Part shown: positions 33,480 to 43,307 of the stretch, piece after piece
Numbering within the stretch: position 1 is the stretch's first letter
Layout: each line of letters starts with the position of its first letter
From: Botryosphaeria dothidea
Lineage: Eukaryota > Ascomycota > Dothideomycetes > Botryosphaeriales > Botryosphaeriaceae
Assembly: GCA_011503125.2 (NCBI GenBank)
Contig: WWBZ02000082.1
Coordinates: forward strand, 558,001 to 622,000
DNA length: 64,000 nucleotides
Direction of reading: 5' to 3'
Position numbers and translations under genes: made by a program
The notes under the pieces: generated by a model
Databases searched by the model: none
What the model was told of the DNA's origin: nothing
Seen by the model: the letters and a program-made list of their open reading frames with translations, nothing else

Positions 33480-33818
33480 GACCTTAGTAGCAATAATAAG
33501 AAAACCAGCGGTGAATTCTTTCTCGCACCGTTCGACACTAGAGTTTTTGTGCACTTGTTTGGAAGTTTGTACGGCTCTGATAGTCATGCTAGTCTTGATA
33601 TATAGTCCACATATATGCGAATCTTAGCACAGAGAAGTTCGAATTCGGAGCACTGAGGCTCTTATTCAGTAGCATGCAACATGGAACATGTGAAGAAGAT
33701 AATGCATCAAGCTTAATGTTAAAGGTTAAGTGAAGAATGAGAAGAATAAGAGATTTTCTCTTGTTGCTTATGTCAAAAGAGCTAAGCGACACGTATGAAA
33801 CGTGAGTGAAATTTCAAA
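33480..33818. other. Intergenic between LINE A and SUR7-like gene
   Basis: 339 bp, A/T-rich, no gene seen; includes the 3' flank of the minus-strand SUR7-like gene. Confidence 0.4.
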
Positions 33819-34611
33819 TCACACTTTTGGGACACCGACAGAACCAGCAATGGCGATTCCAGCAGCATGAGCCTGTGTTTGTTCAGCACATCTCGGAATG
33901 CGAGTATCGTTACAACCAGAAACTTACCAGTGCATCCTTTGCGACTTGAGTGACGAACTTGTCATGGTACTTTGCCGTCGCCGGCGAAACGGTAGACCCA
34001 AGTTGAGGGCCCATCGAGTGCCTTCTCAGGCCCATGTTGCGGTCCACGAGCCCGGCGGCGTACATCTGCTCCACCTCACGGAGGAGCAGCTTCCGCTCGA
34101 CGTAGTAGTCCATGAACCATACAATGGAAACGATCGTCATGAGAACGGTCGAGGACCAGATCATCCACAAGAACTTGTCACCTCTCGCTGCTGAAACGCC
34201 AACTTCAGCGCCCAGCTCGTTGATCTTTTGTACTGCTTGGATGAGCACGCCGGTGATGATGCCTGATGATAATCCGAGTCCGAGGAATGCGATCTGTATC
34301 CAGTGTCAGTGCATACTCTCTGAAGATCGTGCTCTTTGCGAGATACTTACGGCTCCGAGTCCAAGGTTGACCAGAGAAACGCGGGTGCCGTGTGTCAACT
34401 TCCTTGCATCGGTGATGGCTACGATGACAGCGAGGATAAACTCAAGACCTGTAGCAGCGCATCCCATGCAGCGGAAGAAGAAAATGACCTGATATGCGTT
34501 TTCTATCTTGCTGCCGACATCGGAGATGGTTTGCGAAAAGAATACTTGAAAGGGTCCGAGCGACTTCGAATTCGCGAGCGAGATGGGGTTGATAGAGAAG
34601 AAAGCAGTGCT

Positions 34612-34619
34612 CTTTGAGC
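34612..34619. repeat. hAT target-site duplication (left)
   Basis: CTTTGAGC directly abuts the element and is repeated at 37503-37510. Eight bp is the standard hAT duplication length. Confidence 0.95.
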
Positions 34620-37502
34620 CAGGGTGGGGAACAATTCAACGACATTGCAACGCATTGAACGTTGATTGAAGCTTGGCAATTCAACGCAACGTCAACGAGG
34701 CTTACTAGAAGCTTAATCAACGTTAACGTGATGCCTCGTTGATTGTCAATTATTGAGCACGTTGAGCTAGCCCGCGAGGTAACCCCTAGCCAGCCATAGC
34801 CTACCTAGTCTCTGGCTATCACCACCTCTCCAGCTTAGTGTTAAGTTTACCAAGCCGGAGTAACGTTTTTATAGATAATCCGATTAGCTGATTAATTTTG
34901 AATGCGCACAGAGCCGTAGTCCTACTCTAATAACCCTTATCGCTATCGCCGCCGCCTTGCTGCCTATTATGGATACAGATAACGCTTCTTCAGTTGTTTC
35001 TACCATCTCTTCTATTCTAGCGGGCCTTTTGACTACTAGACTACTCATAAATGCAGCGATAGAAGGCCGTGGCCCAGAGCGCGAGGGCTGGGAGAGCTTC
35101 CCCTGGCACTACTTTGCAGGCTACACTATCAACGAGAACTCCAAGCGCATTGGCTGGACCTGGAACTATGGCTTCGATATCCGCAGTGCTTTAGGCACTA
35201 GCTACTAGGTTTGCAAGCCTTGTATAAGGATGCGGCGTCGCCTAATAAGCCTCGCCGCTGCAGGCACAGCTAACTAAGCTCATTACCTTGTTAAAGAGCA
35301 CTCAATCGCGGATCCAACTGGCAAGCGCTCAGCGAAGCCTGCCAGGATCTCAATTACCACCCGGCTTCAGCTGGATCCTAAGAAGTCAGAGGAATAAGCC
35401 CTACTAAACAAGCTAATTTGCAGCTTTAATCTAGCGTACTTTCAGCAGCTTCTCGTCGATTGGATCGCGCACGATAATATTCCGTTTCGCAAAGTAGAGA
35501 GTGAGCCATTTTGCCGCCTTATCGAGTATCTAAACCCCGCCGTCTCGCAAGCCGGATGCCTGCCTACTCACAAAACTATCCGTAAATAGCTGATCGACGA
35601 ATTTAATCGGCATAAGGGTATCGTCTCAGAGCTTCTTCAGGGCTCGCCTGGCCTCATACACCTCTCGCTTGACGGCTGGACGTCACGCAATAACAAGAGC
35701 TTGCTTGGGGTTATTGTCCACTTCCTTACATCCACTGGTAAGCTGAGGCAGTTCACCCTCGGGCTTCCGGAGCTTAATGGGCATAGTAGATGTGATCTAG
35801 CTGGGCAGGTTGCGCAGGTCTTAGCTGAATGGGGCCTTACTAATAAAATTGGATATTTCGTTATGGATAACGCTAGTAATAACGACTCTTGCCTTGAAGA
35901 TCTTGCTAAAGAGTTCGGTTTTGACGTTAAGCGCCGCCGCCTTCGTTGTACCGGACATATCATTAACCTCGTCATACGTCAGATCCTTTTTGGCGACGAT
36001 GCTAATCTATTTGAGGCTGAATGCAGTTATCCGCACGAACTACTCGCCGAATACGTCCTTTGGCGGAAGAAGGGGCCGCTTGGCAAACTCCACAATATCG
36101 TACACTAGATCTATCGCTCCTTGAAGCTTCGCAAGAAGCTTCGCAAGCTTTAGGCAGATGATCCAGATAATATAAGCATTTATGAGGTTATCCTAGACAA
36201 TGCCACTCGCTGGAACTCCACTAACGCGATGCTCGAGCGTGCCCTTAAGCTCTAGCGATACATCGACACACTCGTGCTGGCGGAGGTCCTTGAATGGGAG
36301 TCGTACACGCGAAAGCTTACCCAGCAAGGCCGGCGGCCGCGCCGCAAGAAGCCGGCGATTGTCGACGACTACCTAACGACTGAGGATTGGGCGACGCTTA
36401 GTAAGTATTACTCTATTCTTTAGCCCTTTAAGGATGTCACCATGCGACTGCAGGGCAACCCAACAGATAGCGAGTTTGGCGCGCTTTGGGAGGTGCTGCC
36501 TGCAATAGAGTTCCTTCTTAACCATCTAGAGGAGGTTAAAGATCGCGATGACGTCTATTCAGAGGAGCATTTTAAGGTGAACGTCTCATTGGGCTGGGCT
36601 AAGCTTAATGAGTACTATACCTTGCTTGACGAGACACCAGCCTATACTGCAGCGATTATGCTACACCCGGGGTTCCGCTGGGCCTGGATTGAGAGCACCT
36701 GGGCAGAGAGGCAGGACTGGATTAGTGACGCGAGAGCTAGAGTCAGGAATCTCTGGGACAGCGAGTACAAAACTCAACCCCTCTCAGCTGAAGAGGCAAT
36801 AGATCCTCCGCCACCAAAGCGCTGCCGCGGCGGCGAGTCAAGCAGCAGCTTTGCCAGCTGGCTACAGTCATCCAGGACTCCCAGCAAAGCCCCTACAGCC
36901 ACAGAGGTTGATGAGTACACCGCCTGGCAGAATGACGCCTCTCCACTGGACAGTGAACACGAGAATCCGATCCAGTACTAGCTCCTACGCCAAAAGCAGT
37001 ACCCACGGCTCTCGCGCATGGCCCTGGACCTTTTCTCAATCCCAGCAATGTCAACAGAGGTCGAAAGAGTGTTTAGCTTAGCTAGGCAGATGGTCACACC
37101 TGTTAGGAATCGCTTGGAAGGCAATACGATAGCAGTGGCACAGGTACTGCGGTCATGGGTGGCTTCTGGGGTTATTAAGAGGTGAACAACAGCCATAGGG
37201 ATAACAGGGAAGACAGGGACAGAATATAAGGAGGCCCAAAGGCGCCACAAGCACCAGCAGAAGCGTTTTTAATATGCTGGCTAGCTATTACAGGGAAAAT
37301 TGTATGTAACTTACAGGCCTCTGGTCTCAACACCATGCCAAGCATCGTTATTCTTAGTCAGCATTGCGACGTACTCAATCAACGTCAATTGACCTATTCG
37401 TTGACCAACGTCAATCAACGTCAACTGCCCTTAGGCTACGGCTTGGCAACGCAACGTCAACGAGTCCTCTCGTTGATTGACGTTGCGTTGTTCCCCACCC
37501 TG
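34620..37502 (+). mobile_element. hAT-family DNA transposon, 2883 bp
   Basis: Terminal inverted repeats start CAGGGTGGGGAACAA at the left and the matching reverse complement at the right end (37488-37502); the C/TAG-type ends and 8-bp duplication fit the hAT superfamily. Both subterminal regions (about 34630-34770 and 37375-37495) are packed with CAACG/CGTTG-containing hexamers in both orientations, likely transposase-binding sites. One transposase frame runs on the plus strand from 34957. The element lies inside exon 2 of a SUR7-like gene. Confidence 0.95.
34957..37185 (+). pseudogene. hAT transposase, nine in-frame stops
   Basis: One frame of 742 codons from ATG 34957 to TGA 37183 with no frameshift, broken by stops at 35206, 35275, 35395, 35587, 36106, 36151, 36253, 36421 and 36979. 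All are TAG or TAA, as expected from C-to-T change of CAG/CAA (or TGG). A BED-like finger is suggested by CKPC near 35213 followed by HYLVKEH. The RNase H-like catalytic core includes IHLSLDGWTSRNNKSLLGV and FVMDNASNNDSCLEDLAKEF, then RCTGHIINLV. The C-terminal hAT dimerisation region reads YPRLSRMALDLFSIPAMS, EVERVFSLARQMVTPVRNRL. It cannot produce full-length transposase without readthrough. Confidence 0.9.
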
Positions 37503-37510
37503 CTTTGAGC
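37503..37510. repeat. hAT target-site duplication (right)
   Basis: CTTTGAGC, identical to 34612-34619. Confidence 0.95.
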
Positions 37511-37875
37511 ACTCTTCCAAGCTCCGACCTCCCGAGGAAGTGAAGTTGCCTTGGCAGTAGTTCATGACGTGGATGCTATACCACTCGTTCTTCCCGGTCA
37601 AGACGGCGCCGCCTGCAGTGATAGGCCAACTCTGCTGGTATACGACGGCTGTGTTGTCACCGGTCTGGCTCTTCAAGAGCTTAGAAATGTCAAGCTGATG
37701 GGTTCGTATTCGAATTAGCAGGTTGGGAAATTCCCATTTCCTAGTAGTGGAAACTCACAACCATGATATCGGCATCTTCGAGAAAGCTCGGCTGCCAACC
37801 AGCGAAGAGAGAAAGCATAGAGAGGATAATAGCGGCAGCCGTGCATACCACAGCGACAATGGAAAACACTCGCAT

Positions 37876-39059
37876 CTTGGAAGATTTAAGAAAAGAAGTG
37901 CGAGCTTGTTCAAAGATAAGGTAAAGCGAGTGCAAGAAACGAACGTAAAGGGGTTAACGAATATAGTTACACCTTCAAGGTGAAAGGCAAAGGCTTGAGA
38001 GAGATCGTAGGGAAGGAACGTAAGGGACGAGAGTCTCCAAAGCTGCAGCAAACCAGGCTTGCAGGCTACAAGTGGCCCCATCAAAATATCTCTTTAAACC
38101 AGGAGGAATGAGAGAAACTTGGTCAAGGAACAACCGTGTGAATTGGTGTGGATACCTGTTTCAAGCCGGAAAATGAGGTCTCGTAGAGCAAGCAACGCGA
38201 ATGGTCGAACGCCTCGTCTCCACAAGTCGTCGATCGACCAACGTGTTGGTGACGGCTTTAGTCCACAGTGATCTTCATGGACGATACTCGGCTCATTTAA
38301 TGGCATGTATCTGGGGACTGATATGACAGGAACTCTCGCTGTACATCCATGTACGTGATGGCTTGGCGGACAAAACGATCACAGTGACTTGTCTTAGAAA
38401 TTCCCGCTTTTTTCACTTGAGGTTATCTGGTAGGTCGTAAGACATAGCTTCGAGGGGTGACAGGGGCTTAATGCGCAACAGAGTAGCCTCTACGGATTCA
38501 CAGGGCTGTTGAGGACCGTGGAAGAGGCATTTCAATTCTGCGCCCTACAGCTTGGCACTCAAGGTGTCCATTCAATTCAAGGGTTTCATAGGTGCTGCCA
38601 TGACTATAATATCGAAGAAGATACAGCGCCACCAGATTTCAAGGCAGATTGGAGTCATTCCTGGACGAGCCATTCACAGCCCGGTGGACGTGATGGACGT
38701 CCACCATGGGCTGGACTTGCTGCGCCTCAAGAGTTGTCGATCTAGACCTTTCGACCGCCAGTGGCTCGGCCATGGGAGTAAAATGAAGCTACACCAGGAA
38801 CGTTTCGAAACGGCAAGGGTCATTGACCCGGTGTGACGCATCTCACACTTGTAGGCTGCGTCTGAAACATGATGATCGATGATAGGGCTTCCACCACATA
38901 AAACCATGAGTATTGCGGTTAAAAATATGCTTGTTGACATGGTATAGAGCTAAGTGCGGCTCTCAAGCAGTGTGGTGACGTGTGCGTTGGCCCCTTCATG
39001 ATAGGCACCCTTGTAGCCGGAGAAAAGCATGGTCAAAAGAGCAGAAGGAAGCCGGGTAT
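37876..39059. other. Upstream of SUR7-like gene, no supported gene
   Basis: Includes the SUR7-like promoter. A minus-strand 88-codon frame (38940-38674) starts with a signal-peptide-like MSTSIFLTAILMVLCGG but its remainder has no recognisable feature and it is likely chance. Confidence 0.35.
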
Positions 39060-39360
39060 TTCAGTTTATTCGGCAAGACCATACCGAAAGCATTTGCGTA
39101 GTTCTCCACCGGGATGTAGGAGGCAAGGGTATTACTTTGGAGAACGGGGACCCATCAGGCTGTGGCGGTATCCTCACCAAATGGTCCAAGCACAATGTCC
39201 CCGTTGTGTACCGTTCAAATGCGGGGATTCTCGAACACGTAGATCGACGGCTATAATTGATCAGGATAACCGTATCCACCATGCCAAGAGCCAGTCTCAC
39301 CATCCCAATGCGGGAAAAGCAGTGGGCGATCAAGACGAATGTTAAAGACTAGACTAAGAC
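39060..39360 (-). pseudogene. Possible decayed ORF of unknown family
   Basis: Read on the minus strand with stops ignored, this interval gives a protein-like sequence: FPHWDGETGSWHGGYGYPDQL, then TVHNGDIVLGPFGEDTATA, WVPVLQSNTLASYIPVENYA and NAFGMVLPNKLKYPA, interrupted by three stops (two TAG/TGA near Trp or Gln positions). The composition is that of a folded extracellular or enzyme domain, not random DNA. I do not recognise the family, and the ends cannot be set. Confidence 0.35.
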
Positions 39361-40261
39361 TTTCCAGAATACGATGCTCTGTGGAACATGGCGAATATCC
39401 ACAAAATTGGAAGCTGTGTGTCTCTGTGCCAGTCGGTTTTCTTTCTGCGCGTCTGAAGGCAGAGATCTCCGCGGGAAGTACTGTACAAGTGCGGTTAGAA
39501 CTCGCGAGCAAGCATGGTGGTGCTGGCCCATGCGCGCTCCACACGCACGTACTGGAGGCCTATTGAGCTTACCACCGAATCTCTCACCTCCACTCAAAAT
39601 GCCGGGATGACCCTGGATGTCTCTAATTGCTCTGCTCATCTTCGGTACTTCATCATACGTGTTTCTTCTCCGATCCAGCTGAACGTGCACCCACGCATCG
39701 ACACAGGGACAGGCTCAGCCACAGTCCGACACATGCCCCTAAATGTCCACGCGCGCACGTATCATCAGCCCAAGTCAGACGTTGATGAATCGTTAAATGT
39801 TTGCGGCATAGATCGGCGTGGATCTGCAAGGCTGACGGTCCTAAACTACCCCGCCGTGCTTGCAGCGTCCAGGCTGAGGGGCTAAGGTAGTCTACTTGAA
39901 GATTCTCGCCCGAAATCCTCTCGAAAAGTCCGAGGGCAGTGTCGTAACTTTCAGCCAATGATTGAAACGCCGGAACGAGGGCTAAGTTGGATCTACCAGG
40001 AGCCCAGCTGCCATACGGAGCCAGACCAGCCTTTGATGGCCAGGTGGAAGGTACCACCCTTGCCTGCCTCTGGGTTGAACTAACTTTCCGATGTTGAACC
40101 TCAAGGAAAGATGAGTAGGGATGAGAAACCAGTAGATCCTCAACATCACTGATGACTTCAATGAAGTAATGGAGCGTGTGAGAGTGTTCCCTTGGCCTAC
40201 ATAAAGGATAATGAAATCCACTAGACGACAGCTCACCAATTCCAAGCAACACTCCACCACG
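39361..40261. other. Upstream region of the FAD-linked oxidase
   Basis: No supported gene. A 277-codon minus-strand frame (40486-39653) runs through the oxidase promoter and first exon and shows no recognisable domain. The region next to 40262 should contain the oxidase promoter. Confidence 0.35.
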
Positions 40262-42294
40262 ATGATTCACCCAACTCTCCCCTTTCTCACTGCTCTTGCT
40301 TTGACTGCCTTGCCCTTTTCGAAGGCGAGGTCGGACAGTGCAGCTGAAGCCTGCGAGGGGATTAGCACCAAGGTCTCTAGTGCAAGTGATGTAATCCACG
40401 CACGTAAGTTGAACAGTCACGCCAGACCTGTTTAAAGAAAGCTGACCGCAGAAGTGCATCCTGACTTCATCCCTGACATCCATCATTGGTATATCTCCTC
40501 CAGCCAGAATCCAGAATGTGTTTTTGAACCTGGAAGTGTCGATGACTTGGCCACTGCTGTAAGCCGTCCATCTCGATCTGTGTCTCGATCAAATCAATAC
40601 TCACGCCATCTGATCAACATAGATGAAGGTCATTGGCTCTACTCGCTCCCCATTTGCGGTCAAATCTGGCGGACATGCCTCCAACCCGGGGTTTTCGAGC
40701 ACTACCGGCGTTCATATCTCCTTAAAGCGCATGGATCACGTCACACTGTCCGATGACAACTCCACCGTTGAGATTGGCACGGGAATCGTGGGTGGCCTCA
40801 TTCGACTAAATGCTGACTGAGCTGACCATTCCATCATCCAGACCTGGGCTGATGTGTACGAAAAGCTCCAAGATACTGGTTACAACGTCGTCGGTGGACG
40901 GACTGTTGGCCCAGGTGTCGGTGGATTTACACTCGGAGGTGGCTTTTCTTGGTAAGATCCCCTGAACTGCTTCGGAGATGGAACGAAGTGCCTCTTTGCC
41001 ATTCTCATGATGTGATTGGATTGCTAATCCGCACTTTGTCACAGGAAAACCAACCAATATGGTCAGTCATATTCACTCCCTGAGGTGCTCAGGAGCTCTC
41101 TGATAACTGCAAAGGCTTGACGTGTGACACTGTCAAGAGCTTCAACCTGGTGCTACCGGCAAGTAATCTCATCTCTCTCTCTTGTGTTGGACAATAATAA
41201 CAACCTGGCTGTAGAATGGCACCGTCACCCGTGTTGATTCGGAGCAGCCGGATCTGTTCTTTGCTCTCAAGGGAGGCCTGAACCGATTCGGCATCGTCGC
41301 TTCTGCTGAATTCTACACTCACGAACAGTCGCCTGAAATATACGTAAGCTCTTTGAACACATAGAGAATCTCCTCTTTTCAAATGACAGATGCTCACATT
41401 CAATCTGTGCAGGGCGGGCTGGCGATCTATGGAAAGGACGAGGTTGATAGTGTCCTCAACGCAACCGCGAAATTCGATGCGGAGAACACCGATCCTAAGG
41501 CACAACTCATAACGACACTGGAGGGCTCTGAGCTGGGCACAAGGGCTCTGGTACTGTTCTTTTATGACGGACCAGACCGCCCTGAAAGCTTCTCTCACTT
41601 TGACGACATTGATTCAGTGCTTGATCTCACCAAGACTCAGACCTTCGCGGATTTTGTGAAGGGATTTCCGTCTAATCTGATCACCAATGCTCGCGGAACC
41701 TTCCACACTCTTTCGACCTCGGAGTTGACCCCCAAGTTTCTCGCTGCGGTTAAAAATGAGACGGACGTATGTTTCACCCTCCTAGATCTCGCTGCTTCGA
41801 GGCTGACAAACCAATTCAACTCTAGAGTCTTGGCGGCATTTCAGCAAGCCATAGTGGATATAGTATCAGCTACGACATTGAGCCCTTCGTGAAGACTTGG
41901 GGTGACAATGCCACGGATAGCGCTTACCCCCATGCCGATTCTCCACTTCCGGTAAGTCCACTGCGGCCTCGCTCTCAAAGACGCGCAATGCAAGAGAGAG
42001 AATCCCAGTTAATAAACGTATCCTCCACAGCTGAACCTGTACTTTGCCTGGATCTCCGAGGATGACGACGAGTTCTGGTACGATTCCATGCGCTCCTCTA
42101 TCCAAAACTTGAAGAAGGTTGCCATCGAAGAAGGCATCCATCCCTCCGACTTCACAGCCTACCCCAACTACGCCATCTCGAATACAACGGCCGAGGAGCT
42201 CTACGGGTCAAAGAACGCAGCGCGGTTGAGCGCCATTCGGAGCCAGACTGACCCTGACGGCGTGATGCAGCTCACTGGCGGCTTTAGCATTTGA
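40262..42294 (+). CDS. Secreted FAD-linked oxidase, berberine-bridge-enzyme type
   Basis: Ten exons: 40262-40403, 40452-40558, 40623-40787, 40842-40951, 41045-41061, 41115-41158, 41215-41343, 41413-41766, 41826-41951 and 42031-42294, giving 485 residues, normal for the family. A signal peptide (MIHPTLPFLTALALTALPFSKA) is followed by the PCMH FAD-binding domain. RSPFAVKSGGHASNPGFSS contains the histidine usually linked to FAD, and GGRTVGPGVGGFTLGGGFSW is the FAD pyrophosphate loop. The C-terminal BBE segment is DPDGVMQLTGGFSI. These enzymes oxidise small molecules (sugars, alkaloids, secondary metabolites) with oxygen; the substrate is unknown. Exon 5 is only 17 nt, and the intron after exon 6 starts with GC, not GT. 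No stop or frameshift is seen, so the gene looks intact. Confidence 0.85.
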
Positions 42295-42966
42295 TTTCCT
42301 GCTGGAACATGGAAGTCGGCTACTCTTGGCTAGCGCCCCGATCCAGCCCTCATTGCTCTTGAAGCTCCTTCATTAAACTGTCTTCATTTTGATTACCTTT
42401 CGTTCTCCTGGCACAAGTTCAAAAAGTCCAGGTTTCCGTTCAAACCAAAGCTACATATTTCTGCTTCTTCTTTTCTGGTCCTCCTCCTTACAACATAAAT
42501 GGAGAAGATACATACAAGTTACCCATTCAATTGACATCTTTTGCTTCCTAAATTACTCATACTGGCTGTTGAGCGGCGGATGAACGTCAGAAACCTGGCT
42601 CGTTCTTAATCTGCCCACGAGACGTGACACGCATTTCCCTTATTGTACTATCCCTGCACTAGAAATCCGCCGCTCTCCCCGCCGGATAATTCACAACCGC
42701 TGGATCTCCATTTCTCGCCGCAGAATGCAACGGCGACCCAATCTCCCTCTCCCGTCTCCTGCTTGTGGGACACTGTTTCCGTATGTGTGTCCAAGCTCGC
42801 CACTGGGGAGCCCAGATATCGTCAACCCAACCTTACGATGCTCAATCTTGTCAAGCGTCTGCAACAGAAGCTTGGAGGTGTACTCAAGCTCCCGTTCCTG
42901 GTAGTTTCGGCACTGGGTAGGCCTGGGAAGACACGAATATGTACTCTATCCGTCATTCTTCCTGTC
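42295..42966. other. Intergenic, oxidase 3' flank to 5S rRNA
   Basis: No gene recognised. The interval is compositionally unremarkable. Confidence 0.4.
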
Positions 42967-43085
42967 ACGTACGACCATAGGTCGCAGAATATAGGGCTTC
43001 CCGTCCGCTCAGCCGTACTCAAGCTGCGAACCGGCCGATTAGTACTCAAGTGGGTGACCATTGGGGAATCCCGGCTGTTGTACGT
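42967..43085 (+). rRNA. 5S ribosomal RNA
   Basis: 119-nt match to the fungal 5S pattern recalled from Neurospora: 5' ACGTACGACCATAGG, GGGCTTCCCGTCCGCTCAGC, the box C region CCGGCCGATTAGTA...GTGGGTGACC, and 3' GAATCCCGGCTGTTGTACGT. The first and last bases pair (ACGTACGAC with GTTGTACGT), and the GTCGCAG / CTGCGA arm pairs although its sequence differs from Neurospora, which supports a functional structure. It is a dispersed single gene, as in many Pezizomycotina, not part of an rDNA array. Confidence 0.93.
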
Positions 43086-43091
43086 TTTTTT
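43085..43091 (+). terminator. RNA polymerase III T-run terminator
   Basis: Seven consecutive T directly after the 5S rRNA 3' end, the normal Pol III termination signal. Confidence 0.85.
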
Positions 43092-43307
43092 GCTCTCTTT
43101 TTTGGCCAGAGCGGTGCCCGTGCGAGATTTTCCACGGCTCGGGCCGGACTCCGACGAGGTCCCGGAATGCGCGCCGAAAATTTAATCATTGAGCAAATAA
43201 TAAGAGTGAATTCAATTGGTCGTAAGGGAGATCATCGATGATGTTTGAGCGGGTCGGATGTATCGTCCCTGGGCGCACGTCTTTTGGAACTTCCTGCTCT
43301 TCCTCAT

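Larger units (their letters stand above)
33819..37875 (-). pseudogene. SUR7/PalI-like membrane protein gene split by a hAT transposon
   Basis: Exons on the minus strand: 37875-37759, 37694-37503 (interrupted), 34611-34351, 34293-33928 and 33872-33819. Leaving out the transposon and one 8-bp duplication gives an unbroken 329-codon frame with good splice sites. The protein has an N-terminal membrane helix (MRVFSIVAVVCTAAAIILSM), an extracellular loop with EWYSIHVMNYCQGNF and the EECSK site where the insertion lies, then three further helices (FRCMGCAATGLEFILAVIVA, IAFLGLGLSSGIITGVLI, FLWMIWSSTVLMTIVSIVWF) and a short tail. Four helices with a Cys-containing first loop fit the SUR7/PalI family of cortical or pH-signalling membrane proteins. 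Met at 37935 is an alternative start. The insertion adds stops and should abolish function in this strain. Confidence 0.78.

Noticed and set aside
39653..40486. 277-codon minus-strand frame upstream of the FAD oxidase
   Set aside because: It runs antisense through the oxidase promoter and first exon; no recognisable domain or splice context.
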